Below the pieces are notes generated by a model. It was not told the origin of the DNA. It worked only from the letters and a program-made list of their open reading frames with translations, and did no database searches. Source: SAR324 cluster bacterium JCVI-SC AAA005 (lineage in GTDB: Bacteria; SAR324; NAC60-12). Taken from it: a DNA stretch of 64,000 bases. The stretch covers positions 49,283 to 113,282 of the forward strand of contig AGAU01000193.1 in assembly GCA_000224765.2 (NCBI GenBank), given 5' to 3'. A program made the position numbers and the translations under genes. This document shows, in pieces, positions 9,371-18,133 of the stretch. Each line of letters opens with the position of its first letter. Positions within the stretch are counted from its first letter, which is position 1.

Positions 9371-9607
9371 TATGAACGCATATTGACTGCTTCAATGGGT
9401 TGGGTGATGGTTCTCAATCTGATGATTGGCTTATTGACTCCACCAATCGGCATGGTTCTCTAAATCATGACCAAGATTTTTAACCAAACATTTGAGGAAG
9501 CTGTTCAGACCTCGCTGCCTTAGTTCTTACCGCTGATCGATGCCCTGTTGATCATAAAGTGTGTCCCGGAAAAAGTGCTATGGCTAACAACGATGCTTTA
9601 CCGATAA
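9371..9607 (+). pseudogene. Relic of TRAP transporter large permease (DctM), C-terminal end only
   Basis: In one frame the plus strand encodes GWVMVLNLMIGLLTPPIGMVL, a stop, IMTKIFNQTFEEAVQTSLP, a stop, then FLPLIDALLII and VPEKVLWL before a TAA at 9605. The GLLTPPIGMVL block and the closing Leu-rich helix are hallmarks of the last membrane segments of DctM. The two internal stops and the missing N-terminal ~350 residues make this a dead fragment. It lies just upstream of the broken idonate dehydrogenase gene, so a sugar-acid TRAP transporter once belonged to this locus. Confidence 0.75.
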
Positions 9608-9634
9608 ATTGACAGATCAACTTTATGAGGACCT

Positions 9635-10664
9635 GTGCTGCAATGTAGTATTCATGGAGCAGAAGACCTGAGAATTGAGAATGTTCCTTGTCCACAACTT
9701 GGACCAGGTCAGGCATTGGTAAAGATTGGAGCTGCAGGAATTTATGGCTCCGACATGCACTATTATAGGCATGGACAGATTGGGAAATTCAAAATTCGAG
9801 AGCCATTGATCCCAGGTCATAAAGCTTCCGGAGTGATTGCTGCCTTGGGGTCCAATGTCGAAAATCTTGAAGATGGACAACAAGTTGCGATCAATCCCTC
9901 TCATCCTTGTGGAAAATGTTCTCGATGTCGGGAAGAGCGTAAAAATTTTGTGACAGTATGTTTTTCCTTGGAAGCGCAAGTGTTTTTCCTCATGCACAAG
10001 GGATGTTTTGGGAGTATTTTTTAATTTCAGCAAAGCAGTGTATTCCTACTTTGAACCAGGTTCCTCCTGAAGAACTGGCACTATCAGAACCACTCTCTGT
10101 AGGTCTTCATGCAGTCAATAGGGCAAGCAACTTGTGTGGAAAGAGAGTCCTAATCAGTGGTTCTGGAACGATCGGATGCATGGTCTTGCTCGCATCTAAG
10201 CTGGATGGAGCAGAACAAGTCACTATAGTTGATGTACTGGAAGAACCATTGGCAATTGCCAGAAAAGTTGGTGCTGATCAAACACTTTGTGTTCAGCTAT
10301 CAGCTGAACCATCTCCTGAATTCCTTAATGAATTTGATGTGGCTTTTGAGGTTTCTGGTGGTGCATCCGCCCTTGGCAACTGTATTGAGCTGGTTCGCCG
10401 TGGTAGCCTAATAGTGCAGGTAGGAACGCTTCCTGTTGAGGGGATTCATCTCTTTGCGAATCAAATTATGGTCAAGGATTTAGACATTAGGGGTTCTATG
10501 CGTTTTGGCAATATTTCCCTCGGGCAATCCGATTGCTTGAAAGTCAAAGATTGAATGTAAAACCCATCCTTACTAGTAAATTTCCGATTGCAGAAGCAGC
10601 AGAAGCTCTCAAATTGGCTTTCGATAAGACCCTCTCCATGGAAGTTCAGATTGTGGCAGATTGA
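9635..10664 (+). pseudogene. L-idonate 5-dehydrogenase-like zinc alcohol dehydrogenase, two frameshifts
   Basis: A full-length medium-chain zinc dehydrogenase (about 340 residues) can be read in three pieces. Residues from 9635 give the GroES-like part with PGQALVKIGAAGIYGSDMHYYRHG, the catalytic-zinc region PGHKASG and the structural-zinc Cys cluster HPCGKCSRCREERKN. After a one-base loss at the A/T run near 9941-9949, the frame continues CDSMFFLGSASVFPHAQGMF and the NAD-binding part. A second one-base loss near 10,510 displaces the end, which resumes as RAIRLLESQRLNVKPILTSKFP and ends VQIVAD before TGA at 10,662. The usual catalytic CGSD is YGSD here, a lost zinc-ligand Cys. The match is to IdnD, which oxidises L-idonate to 5-keto-gluconate. 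Expression as one protein is not possible as read. Confidence 0.82.
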
Positions 10665-10715
10665 CAAAGTCAGTGAGCATTGTTCTTCATGATCAAACTT
10701 TGCCGAGTGCCCTAT

Positions 10716-11861
10716 CTACATAAACCGATCAAACGAATAAGCTCCCTCTACCAAAGAAATAGCCTGGCCTGTCTTGATGGATTCCTGGGCTGCCAATCCT
10801 TGCAAAACAGCCAGAGAACCATCTTCCAAATTAACCTCGATTTTCCCATCCCCCAAAACTACCTGCTGAAATCGCTGGTGCTGATAAAAAGTTGAACCAT
10901 GGTGGTCTCCGGCTGCCAGAATCAGAGGATCAACAACAATTTCTTTTCTTGAAACACCTTTTGGGAATCTTGGACTGAAAATCAACTCAGGTGTCGGAGG
11001 TTTGCCTAAATCTTCTGGCCAGAATCGATCCGGGCCGGGAATCTTACATTCTAACTTCCCTGCTGATCCAACTGCTGCTATTTCTTCCTGGAATAAAGAT
11101 CCTTCAGCAAACATGCACAGATCAAGAGTTGCCCTCATTCCATTTGCAAACTCCACAATCACAAAGGCTTGGTCAATAATATCTGGTTTTTTACCAGAAT
11201 AGATCTCATCGAGATGATTGACTTCGATCCCTCCTGAAGCAAAAACCTTTGTAGCTTGGCTTTGCGTAATCAGGTTCATCAGATCAAAAAAATGGCAGCA
11301 CTTTTCTACAAGAGTTCCACCAGAGTTGACATTGAACCGATTCCAATTGCCTACTTTGGCCAAAAAAGGGAAACGATGCTCTCTTATGCTGAGTGTTTTG
11401 AGTTGACCTAGACAGGAAGGATTGCGAATCTCCTCCAGCATAGCAGATAAGGGGGGCATATAGCGATATTCCATGGCAACCCAAATCGGAAAATGAAAAT
11501 TTTCATTCAGTTGCAGTAATCTCTTGAGTTGCTCTTTAGAGGTGCAGAGGGGTTTCTCAACGAGGGTTGGCTTAGGCTGCAGGTCGCTGATCAGTTCTAT
11601 TTGCTCAGCGTGTCTAAAATTAGGACTCGCGATCACCCAAGCATCGACTTCTGCATCACAAAGCAGTGACTCAACGCTCTCATGAAATTGGATTAATGGA
11701 ACTCGTTGCCTCATCTGCATCCGCATCGTATCATCGGGTTCATAAGCATGAGTCAATTCAACATTATCCAGCAATTTCATATTTCGCACGTGCTCTTGGC
11801 CCATCATTCCACATCCAATCATCCCATATTGAAGCGGCCGTTTTTCAGTTTTCATTTTCAA
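10716..11861 (-). CDS. Gfo/Idh/MocA-family oxidoreductase
   Basis: A 381-residue NAD(P)-dependent dehydrogenase. The dinucleotide-binding loop is GMIGCGMMG near residues 13-21, and the family EKP motif appears as VEKPLC about residue 103. The C-terminal substrate domain has the GGTLVEKCCHFFDLMNLI segment that carries the usual catalytic Lys/His pair (K-C-C-H). Relatives oxidise or reduce inositols, sugars or sugar acids. It is divergent from the LLM oxidoreductase gene with only 25 bases between start codons, so the two share a very compact promoter region. It is intact, unlike the dehydrogenase gene beside it. Confidence 0.85.
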   Translation of the reverse strand: MKMKTEKRPLQYGMIGCGMMGQEHVRNMKLLDNVELTHAYEPDDTMRMQMRQRVPLIQFHESVESLLCDAEVDAWVIASPNFRHAEQIELISDLQPKPTLVEKPLCTSKEQLKRLLQLNENFHFPIWVAMEYRYMPPLSAMLEEIRNPSCLGQLKTLSIREHRFPFLAKVGNWNRFNVNSGGTLVEKCCHFFDLMNLITQSQATKVFASGGIEVNHLDEIYSGKKPDIIDQAFVIVEFANGMRATLDLCMFAEGSLFQEEIAAVGSAGKLECKIPGPDRFWPEDLGKPPTPELIFSPRFPKGVSRKEIVVDPLILAAGDHHGSTFYQHQRFQQVVLGDGKIEVNLEDGSLAVLQGLAAQESIKTGQAISLVEGAYSFDRFM

Positions 11862-11886
11862 CCCACAAAATTATTTAGCTAAAGTC

Positions 11887-13056
11887 ATGTCCAAATCTCA
11901 AACAGTCGTACCCATCCAGAGTGCAGGTCTAGATCGAGTTGAAGTGGCGTGGTTTGCACCTCTTTGTTCTGATGATTACAGATATCTTGGTGTTCCAGAT
12001 GGTCAACTTCGAAGCAATTGGAAAAACACCAGTGAGGTATTACTTACCGCTGAAAAGCTCGGTTTTGGGAATATTCTTTGTCCCTCTTCCTATCAGGTTG
12101 GTCAAGATACGTTGACATTTGCTTCCGGCGTCGCACCTTTGACAAGTCGGATTAATTTGCTCACAGCTGTACGCTGTGGGGAAATGCACCCAATCATGTT
12201 AGCCAGAACTGTTTCTACCATGGATCACATGATGAAAGGCCGCCTCACAATCAATATTATTTCCTCAGACATGCCCGGAGAGAAAATCTCCAGTAAGGAT
12301 CGTTACGAACGTTCCAAGGAAATCGTCGAAATTCTCAAACAGGCTTGGAGCAAAGAGGAAATCAACTATGAAGGTCGTTTCTACCAATTTCAGAACCTAA
12401 CCACTGATCCAGCCCGACCCTACCAGCAAAACGGTGGACCGCTGCTTTACTTTGGCGGATATTCTCCACCCGCACTTCAACTTTGTGGCCAACACTGTGA
12501 TGTCTACCTGATGTGGCCGGAACCAGAAGATCTATTGAAAGAAAGAATGCAAGCTGCTCACGGTCAGGCCCAAACTTTTAGGAGAAATCTCGACTATGGG
12601 CTGCGAGTTCACATGATTGTTCGTGACACTGAAGTCGAAGCTAGAGAATACGCACAGTCCCTGGTGTCACAGTTGGAAGACGAAATTGGCCAGGCGATCA
12701 AAGCTAGGGCCTTGGACTCTACTAGTCTTGGTGTTTCTTATCAGGCAAAAAATGTCGTTGATTCTGATGCGTTCGGGTTTGTAGAACCAAATCTATGGAC
12801 TGGCGTCGGAAGAGCTCGTTCTGGATGTGGCGCTGCGCTTGTTGGAAGCGTCGATCAGATTCTGACCAAACTTGAAAGGTACATGAAAATGGGAATTCGA
12901 GCTTTTATTTTCTCAGGCTATCCCCATAAAGATGAATGTGAAAATTTCGGGACAAAAGTACTACCACAACTTCAAACCTGCCAACTTTCAAACGTCTATG
13001 GAAGGGTGCCAGACTCTCTTCCACAGACTCCTCTGGGTGTTGGAGAACGTCGTTGA
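11887..13056 (+). CDS. LLM-class flavin-dependent monooxygenase (SsuD-like)
   Basis: A 389-residue luciferase-like TIM-barrel protein. The N-terminal FGNILCPSSYQVGQDTLTFASGVAPLTSRINLLTAVR and the MLARTVSTMDHMMKGRLTINIIS block are typical of the alkanesulfonate monooxygenase (SsuD) group. YFGGYSPPALQLCGQHCDVYLMWPE is the FMN-phosphate/active-site stretch. SsuD enzymes use FMNH2 and oxygen to release sulfite from alkanesulfonates. No flavin reductase or sulfonate transporter is next to it, so the substrate is unassigned. It is possible that it acts on a sulfonated sugar, given the sulfatase operon downstream, but that is speculation. The DctP relic follows. Confidence 0.85.
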   Translation: MSKSQTVVPIQSAGLDRVEVAWFAPLCSDDYRYLGVPDGQLRSNWKNTSEVLLTAEKLGFGNILCPSSYQVGQDTLTFASGVAPLTSRINLLTAVRCGEMHPIMLARTVSTMDHMMKGRLTINIISSDMPGEKISSKDRYERSKEIVEILKQAWSKEEINYEGRFYQFQNLTTDPARPYQQNGGPLLYFGGYSPPALQLCGQHCDVYLMWPEPEDLLKERMQAAHGQAQTFRRNLDYGLRVHMIVRDTEVEAREYAQSLVSQLEDEIGQAIKARALDSTSLGVSYQAKNVVDSDAFGFVEPNLWTGVGRARSGCGAALVGSVDQILTKLERYMKMGIRAFIFSGYPHKDECENFGTKVLPQLQTCQLSNVYGRVPDSLPQTPLGVGERR

Positions 13057-13189
13057 GTTAAGTTTGTATTGAACACCATATTTCAGTCTAACGTGATGGA
13101 ATCAAAAAACAGTAGCTGTCTTTCAGAGTTCATGATGTGAATCGCCTTCTTACAAATCAATTGCCTTAACGGCTCAGCAAAAGAAGTCG

Positions 13190-13830
13190 TGAAGATCAAC
13201 TTATTTATTCATGAAAATGATTGGGATTGTGATGGCTTAGGTCTTCAAAGACTGTTTGGAATCCTAATCTAATAGGGAGGTTGAAGTTCAGATTTATCCA
13301 AATGGTGGATTTAATTCAAAAGATAAGGGATGTCTGGGTACGATTTACCGAGGTACTTTAGAAATCTATATCACAACCACTAGTTGATTCGCGAATGTTT
13401 ATGGACCCTGCACAAGTGTTTAACCCGCCATATGTTTCCGGATGACCGTGTCGTAGCACATGCATTTAGAAACCCCTGCGCCAATCAGCTGAGATCTGCA
13501 GTATTGGAAAGGTTATTCCATTAGGGATCATGGAAATCTCAAATACTGTAGAAGATATTGCTAAAACGAAGAAGCAGATCCAGTCACCTAATGATGTCAA
13601 GTGCCTAAAGATTAAGACCATCAAGGCGGGTGTATAAATTGAATCAGTGAGGGAAATATAGGTACTAAACGTTGATTTCAGCGCCTGAAATCTATACTTC
13701 TCTTGAAGTTGGAGTGGTAGAAGGCATAAAGAATAGCATCTCAGATATCGTCAGAACGAAGTTTCGTGAGCATTTGCATTACATCAAGTTGATTGGGCAA
13801 ACCTAGTTGGGATTGTTTAGATTCTTAAGT
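13190..13830 (+). pseudogene. Relic of TRAP transporter solute receptor (DctP)
   Basis: No intact gene lies between 13,057 and 14,137, but DctP-like pieces occur in order on the plus strand. From 13,280 the frame gives VEVQIYPNGGFNSKDKG and IYRGTLEI, the start of domain 1. Near 13,590 there is SPNDVKCLKIKT (DctP: P-x-D-L-K-G-L-K-I-R-T). From 13,684 it gives PEIYTSLEVGVVEGIKNSISDI and TKFREHLHY, matching the EIYTALQTGVVDGQENP core. Frames change and stops occur between the pieces, so the gene is dead. With the DctM end at 9.4 kb this is a second remnant of a sugar-acid TRAP system. Confidence 0.72.
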
Positions 13831-14137
13831 GAAGCTATATTGCAACAGGTCCTAGGATCGCACCAACAAAAGTTTCCATAGATCCCAGTACTTGTAAACA
13901 CATGCAAGGGCATCCATTATGTGTAAAGAATAACTGCTGCTAATCCTAATTAAAATCGGCACTATAACAAATTCGGGAATAAGTAGCTATTTAAAGGCAA
14001 GATTATTATGGGACAGAACAAAGTATCAGGAATCGATTAATTCTTAACAGAGACAAAGTAATAGATTCTAATTTATTTGCTTACAACGTGATCGGTTAAA
14101 CCCGAATCAAATAAATTCAAAAAATACAACGACACCC

Positions 14138-14596
14138 CTAATCATTAGACAGTGGATCCATGAACCAATTCACCATATCTGAACTAGTGGAGACCAAATA
14201 ACCTCCAGCTCCTTTCAGTCCTGAAACAAATCCATTCACTGTTTTTTGAGTAATGCTACCATCACAAGATCCTTGCTGTTCCAACCAATGAACAGTATTA
14301 CCAACCACTACTACACTTCCTGAGACAATTAATGAACCAGCAGAGACAGTTATTATACCAGCAGAGACAATAGCTAAATTTCCCAGTACACACTCGGCGT
14401 CTTGACAACCCCGAGTAGCGTCAGAAAGCCCTTCAATTACCACTGAATCTGAATTATCAATCCCCTTAACCTCAAGTGACCATTCTTTAGTAACAAGTTG
14501 ACAATCATAGTTCTGGTTCGGCTTAGATTCTGGAACAAAACAAGCTGCTAAATTAAGAATAAATATTAAAGATAAGAACTTGATCACAAGATTCAT
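14138..14596 (-). CDS. Small outer-membrane-type lipoprotein, unknown function
   Basis: I start at the ATG at 14,596, because the next 19 residues are a lipoprotein signal peptide (MNLVIKF, a hydrophobic core, then LAAC with Cys19). Longer readings would put 33 charged residues before it. The mature 134 residues contain a Val/Ser/Gly-rich hairpin-like stretch (SAGIITVSAGSLIVSGSVVVVGN) followed by TVHWLEQQGSCDG, and four further Cys. I do not recognise the family. It follows the LtaS-like gene on the same strand with a 44-base gap, so the two may be co-expressed. AT-rich, like that neighbour. Confidence 0.65.
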   Translation of the reverse strand: MNLVIKFLSLIFILNLAACFVPESKPNQNYDCQLVTKEWSLEVKGIDNSDSVVIEGLSDATRGCQDAECVLGNLAIVSAGIITVSAGSLIVSGSVVVVGNTVHWLEQQGSCDGSITQKTVNGFVSGLKGAGGYLVSTSSDMVNWFMDPLSND

Positions 14597-14640
14597 TTCA
14601 AACTTAAAGTGTGGTAGATTTATATAAATTTGAAATAAAT

Positions 14641-16521
14641 CTAATTGTATTTTACGTTGTTTGTTGGCCAATATAAATTTTCTTGAAGAAGCCATTTAGA
14701 TGTTTTGATCAAAGCCCTACCAAATTTCTCATACTCATTTTGACCCTCTCCTACTAGATTTCCAAAAAAATGATTAATTTTATCATTTTCTAAATGAAAA
14801 CTTCCTTTGGCGGTCATGACTGACCAGTACATACCAGGCCTGTTCGTAAAAGCAAAAGAATTTAAATGCTTTTCAAAGAATGATACACCCATCCAAGGTG
14901 TTGTTCTGGATAAATTCAACATATCAGTCACTGTAGGAGCGATATCGATCTGGCTACCAAACCGTTCAACAATAGTTGAGTTGTTAATGGGACCACCAAT
15001 TATTAGCAAAGGAATCTGTGATCTTATCCTGATGAAATCTTCATAATTATTAGCTTTTTTTATAGACTCTCCATGCCAAGAAGTATCACTAGTTATAAGT
15101 ATTATTGTATTGTCATACCATTTTTCTTTTTTTGCTTTCTCAATAAAAACTCCAAGTTGTTCGTCTGAATAATGAAGTGTATTCATAAATTTGTGAACTT
15201 CTCTGTTCCCCAAGTTTAAATCATAATCTTGATGCACTTCAAATGGGTGATGATTTGTAATTGTAACTATTGTAGTAAAAAAAGGTTGTTTCTCTTTTCT
15301 AATTTCTTCTATTGCTTTATTAAATAATTCTTGATCAGTGAAACCCCAACCTAGTTTTTCAGCATTTTTCTTAAAATCATTTCTATCAATTATTTTATCA
15401 AATCCATTCCTTAGAAGAAATAAAGCTTGTCCGTCAAAGCTAGAATCTGATGCATGAATCCAAGAAGTACTATAGCCCTGTTCTTTAAGAAATTCTGGCA
15501 AACAATAAAATGAATTCGTCGGAAAATGGTCCATAACGGCTCCACCATAATTTGGCATTATTGAGCAGTAAATTGCAACGTCAGCATGTTTGGTCTGATG
15601 CCCGTTTGCGAAGAAATTCCTGAAAAGAATTCCCTCCTTAGACAGCTTATCGAATCTTGGAGTTATAGAATGCAAACTACTATAAACACCTATATCAGTT
15701 GCTCTAAATGACTCCATAAGAATAAGAATGATATTCCAGTTAATTTTAGAATTATTATTGCAATTTATTTTTTGATTAAAATTTTTATCACTACATTTAC
15801 TTTCATTTACTCTAATAAGAGGATATGGATCAAATTCTCTAATATTACTTTTAATACCTGATAGATTGTTCTCAACTAATTTGATTTCCTCGATTGGCAT
15901 CGAGACTTCCTTTAACTTAGTTGCCTTTTCAGACCAGATAAAATAATTAATAAACGGAATAGTGACAGGGTCATTAATATTTTTATCTAATGCAGAATTA
16001 CTATATGATCCTGATATACTTCCAATAGTAAAGTAACTAATTATTAAAATAAAAAATTTCTTCTTTGACGAGATCAGATATTTATTTAAACTACTAATTT
16101 TTTTCATGAATAAATTAATCACTATGATTGGTAACAGAAAAATTAATACAAAGTTTAAACTAAAAAATGAGGATATTATTGAAGATTGAAAATTTTCAAT
16201 ATTTGATATATAATAAATTGATTTGTATGGAAGATGCGTTCCAAACTGCAAGTAATAATTATAATCTAAAAATAATAATAAACAAATAAATCCAAAAAAA
16301 ATATTTAGTAAAAATGATTCATTTTTAAATACCATCAGAACAATACACAAAATTATTGAAATGACCGACATATTCATTAAATCATAAAAAAAACCAATGG
16401 TGAAATTTCTCATTGTCATAAAGTTTATTGGATAATCCCGTATCAAAATTATCAACCTAGACCCTGTAGTAACTATCACCATAAAAACTGAAAATACTAA
16501 TAATGAATAATAAACTTTCAT
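14641..16521 (-). CDS. Membrane LtaS-like sulfatase-fold protein (lipoteichoic acid synthase/phosphoglycerol transferase family)
   Basis: A 626-residue protein: about five membrane segments in residues 1-170, then an extracytoplasmic alkaline-phosphatase-fold domain. The catalytic pattern of LtaS/EptA relatives is visible: Glu270 in LILMESF, Thr310 in NGHQTKH as the likely nucleophile, and Asp479 in ILITSDT. The His that normally follows the Asp directly is instead four residues later (His483 in SDTSWHGE). Such enzymes move phosphoglycerol or phosphoethanolamine onto envelope glycans or lipids. In a Gram-negative host the acceptor could be an osmoregulated glycan, LPS or a capsule. The gene is strikingly AT-rich (many AAA, AAT, ATT codons) against its surroundings, which suggests transfer. 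Confidence 0.82.
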   Translation of the reverse strand: MKVYYSLLVFSVFMVIVTTGSRLIILIRDYPINFMTMRNFTIGFFYDLMNMSVISIILCIVLMVFKNESFLLNIFFGFICLLLFLDYNYYLQFGTHLPYKSIYYISNIENFQSSIISSFFSLNFVLIFLLPIIVINLFMKKISSLNKYLISSKKKFFILIISYFTIGSISGSYSNSALDKNINDPVTIPFINYFIWSEKATKLKEVSMPIEEIKLVENNLSGIKSNIREFDPYPLIRVNESKCSDKNFNQKINCNNNSKINWNIILILMESFRATDIGVYSSLHSITPRFDKLSKEGILFRNFFANGHQTKHADVAIYCSIMPNYGGAVMDHFPTNSFYCLPEFLKEQGYSTSWIHASDSSFDGQALFLLRNGFDKIIDRNDFKKNAEKLGWGFTDQELFNKAIEEIRKEKQPFFTTIVTITNHHPFEVHQDYDLNLGNREVHKFMNTLHYSDEQLGVFIEKAKKEKWYDNTIILITSDTSWHGESIKKANNYEDFIRIRSQIPLLIIGGPINNSTIVERFGSQIDIAPTVTDMLNLSRTTPWMGVSFFEKHLNSFAFTNRPGMYWSVMTAKGSFHLENDKINHFFGNLVGEGQNEYEKFGRALIKTSKWLLQENLYWPTNNVKYN

Positions 16522-17345
16522 CTGAGTATAAAAGAATTGTTATTGATAAAAATTTTATATTATACTAACTACATCTTTTGGATTTGCAGATCTAATTTCT
16601 TCAACTTCGTAACAGCATCTATCTAAGTTTCATTCTCTTGGGCAAGAATCTAAGTTTCCAAGAATATCGCTACCAGGTATGCTGACGAACCTCTCAACCA
16701 TTGTGCAGAGGCATGCACCCTTTCAAAGAACAGCCATAAAAGCCACATTCCTAAGAACACTAGCATTCATCAATTGTAATAGGCATCAGACTTACTCTTT
16801 AAAAGGTTTCTCGATGACAATCTTAATTGTCTTTTGATTTACTTGTAACTTAAACTAAGATTTAAGTCTATCTTCTTTTTGGATTGATGCGTTCTACGAT
16901 TGCTTTTCTTACAAGTCCAATGATTGATTCAGGTTTCAATGGTTTCAGTGTTGGTGATTTTCTTAGTCTTTTTCTGTGTCGGTGCGATGAATTAGCTGCA
17001 ATTCTTTTGACATATTAACATCGGAAGAAAATTTTTTTTATTTATTCTTAATTTTTTCTTATTCAATATAAATTGATTTAAAGTACTTTTTAGATATATG
17101 GATATAAGTCCCTTTCTTGAAATAATTTTTAAGTACAGGCTTAAATTTTTATAGTTAATGATTGTATTTCAGATATCGATGCTAAAGTAAGTTATAAGGA
17201 TATAATAAACTATATTGCATTTACTTATCTTTTAACTTTACTATGACTAAGTTCTAATTGCGAAATCTTTTCGGTAGCCTAAAGCTCTTTATTTCATACT
17301 TTCAAATTACACTAATCCAAATCTTATGATTGATTTATAAAGAAA
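16522..17345. other. AT-rich intergenic stretch with weak traces of decayed coding sequence
   Basis: About 820 bases without an intact gene, very AT-rich from 17,020 to 17,345. On the minus strand near 16,570-16,760 one frame reads a coding-like tract (ASAQWLRGSSAYLVAIFLE, then ILAQENET, then TKLKKLDLQIQKM) interrupted by two TAG codons. Another short minus-strand tract near 16,860-16,930 reads PESIIGLVRKAIVERINPKRR. I recognise neither. They may be remnants of genes displaced when the AT-rich island arrived. No tRNA-like structure, attachment site or insertion sequence end was seen. Confidence 0.4.
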
Positions 17346-17367
17346 ATTGATATATTAATACATCAAT
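17346..17367. promoter_or_regulatory. Near-perfect 22-base palindrome upstream of the GntR-type gene
   Basis: Arms ATTGAT and ATCAAT enclose a near-symmetric ATATTAATAC core; only one base pair of the eleven fails to match. It lies about 37 bases before the first start codon of the broken GntR gene, the usual place of an autoregulatory site. It shares TTGA/TCAA ends with the palindrome upstream of manD, so both may once have been read by the same regulator. Confidence 0.5.
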
Positions 17368-17403
17368 AATTTGTAAAGACCTACGGTAATTATTAAAGCA
17401 ATC

Positions 17404-18106
17404 ATGGGTATCATATCCCCAATATCATGCACTGAGACCATTCGAATCAATCGCCGTCTACCGATTGTTCCACAGGTACACTTTTATCTGCGTCAACTAA
17501 TTATTCATTGTATGCTTCACCTGAATTCACTGTTTGTGAGAAAGATTTCACTCAACAATTTGAGGTCTCCCGAACACCAATTCGAGAAGCACTGTTGCAA
17601 CTTGAGAAAGAGGGCCTTGTCGAGATCTATCCTCAATCCGGCACACGTATTTCCAAAATTAGTATGGAAGAAGTGCGTGAGAGTCATTTCATTCGTCAAG
17701 CCATGGAAAATGCTACAGTCCGATTTGCTGCACAGCGGGAAGATTCCGAATTTCACAATCAGCTGAATAGACGTCTTCAAGAATTCAACAATGCCCTAAA
17801 AAATGCTGAAAAGGATCTTTTATTTGATTGGATGAACTTTTTCATCGGACAATAGCAGAATTTCGCTTCAAGAACAGACTGTGGAAAATGACAAACATTG
17901 CAAAATCTCACATGGACCGTGTGCGACACTTGACCCTTCCACTCCCAAAAAGGATTTACGAAATTGCTGATGAACATCAACGGGTTGCTGATTTTATAAT
18001 CCATCACCTTCCAGTCCAATCTGTAAGGGCCATCCAAGATCATCTCAGTGTGATTTTTTCAGATATTGAACGCATTCGAAAAGAACATTCAGAATATTTT
18101 GTTTAA
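17404..18106 (+). pseudogene. GntR-family (FadR subfamily) transcriptional regulator, two frameshifts
   Basis: Three frames together give one FadR-type regulator of about 230 residues. The first piece has IRINRRLPIVPQVHFYLRQLIIH. After a one-base loss near 17,508 the winged helix continues: SPEFTVCEKDFTQQFEVSRTPIREALLQLEKEGLVEIYPQSGTRI. This is a textbook GntR HTH. After a second one-base loss near 17,828 the FCD effector domain continues with DELFHRTIAEF, then HMDRVRHL and DEHQRVADFIIHH, including the His residues that bind a metal in FCD domains. As read it cannot make a full repressor. It heads the rightward amino-sugar and uronate block and was probably its local regulator; FadR-type GntR proteins often sense sugar acids. 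Confidence 0.8.
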
Positions 18107-18133
18107 TAGCTTATCATCCAAACACATCTACTA

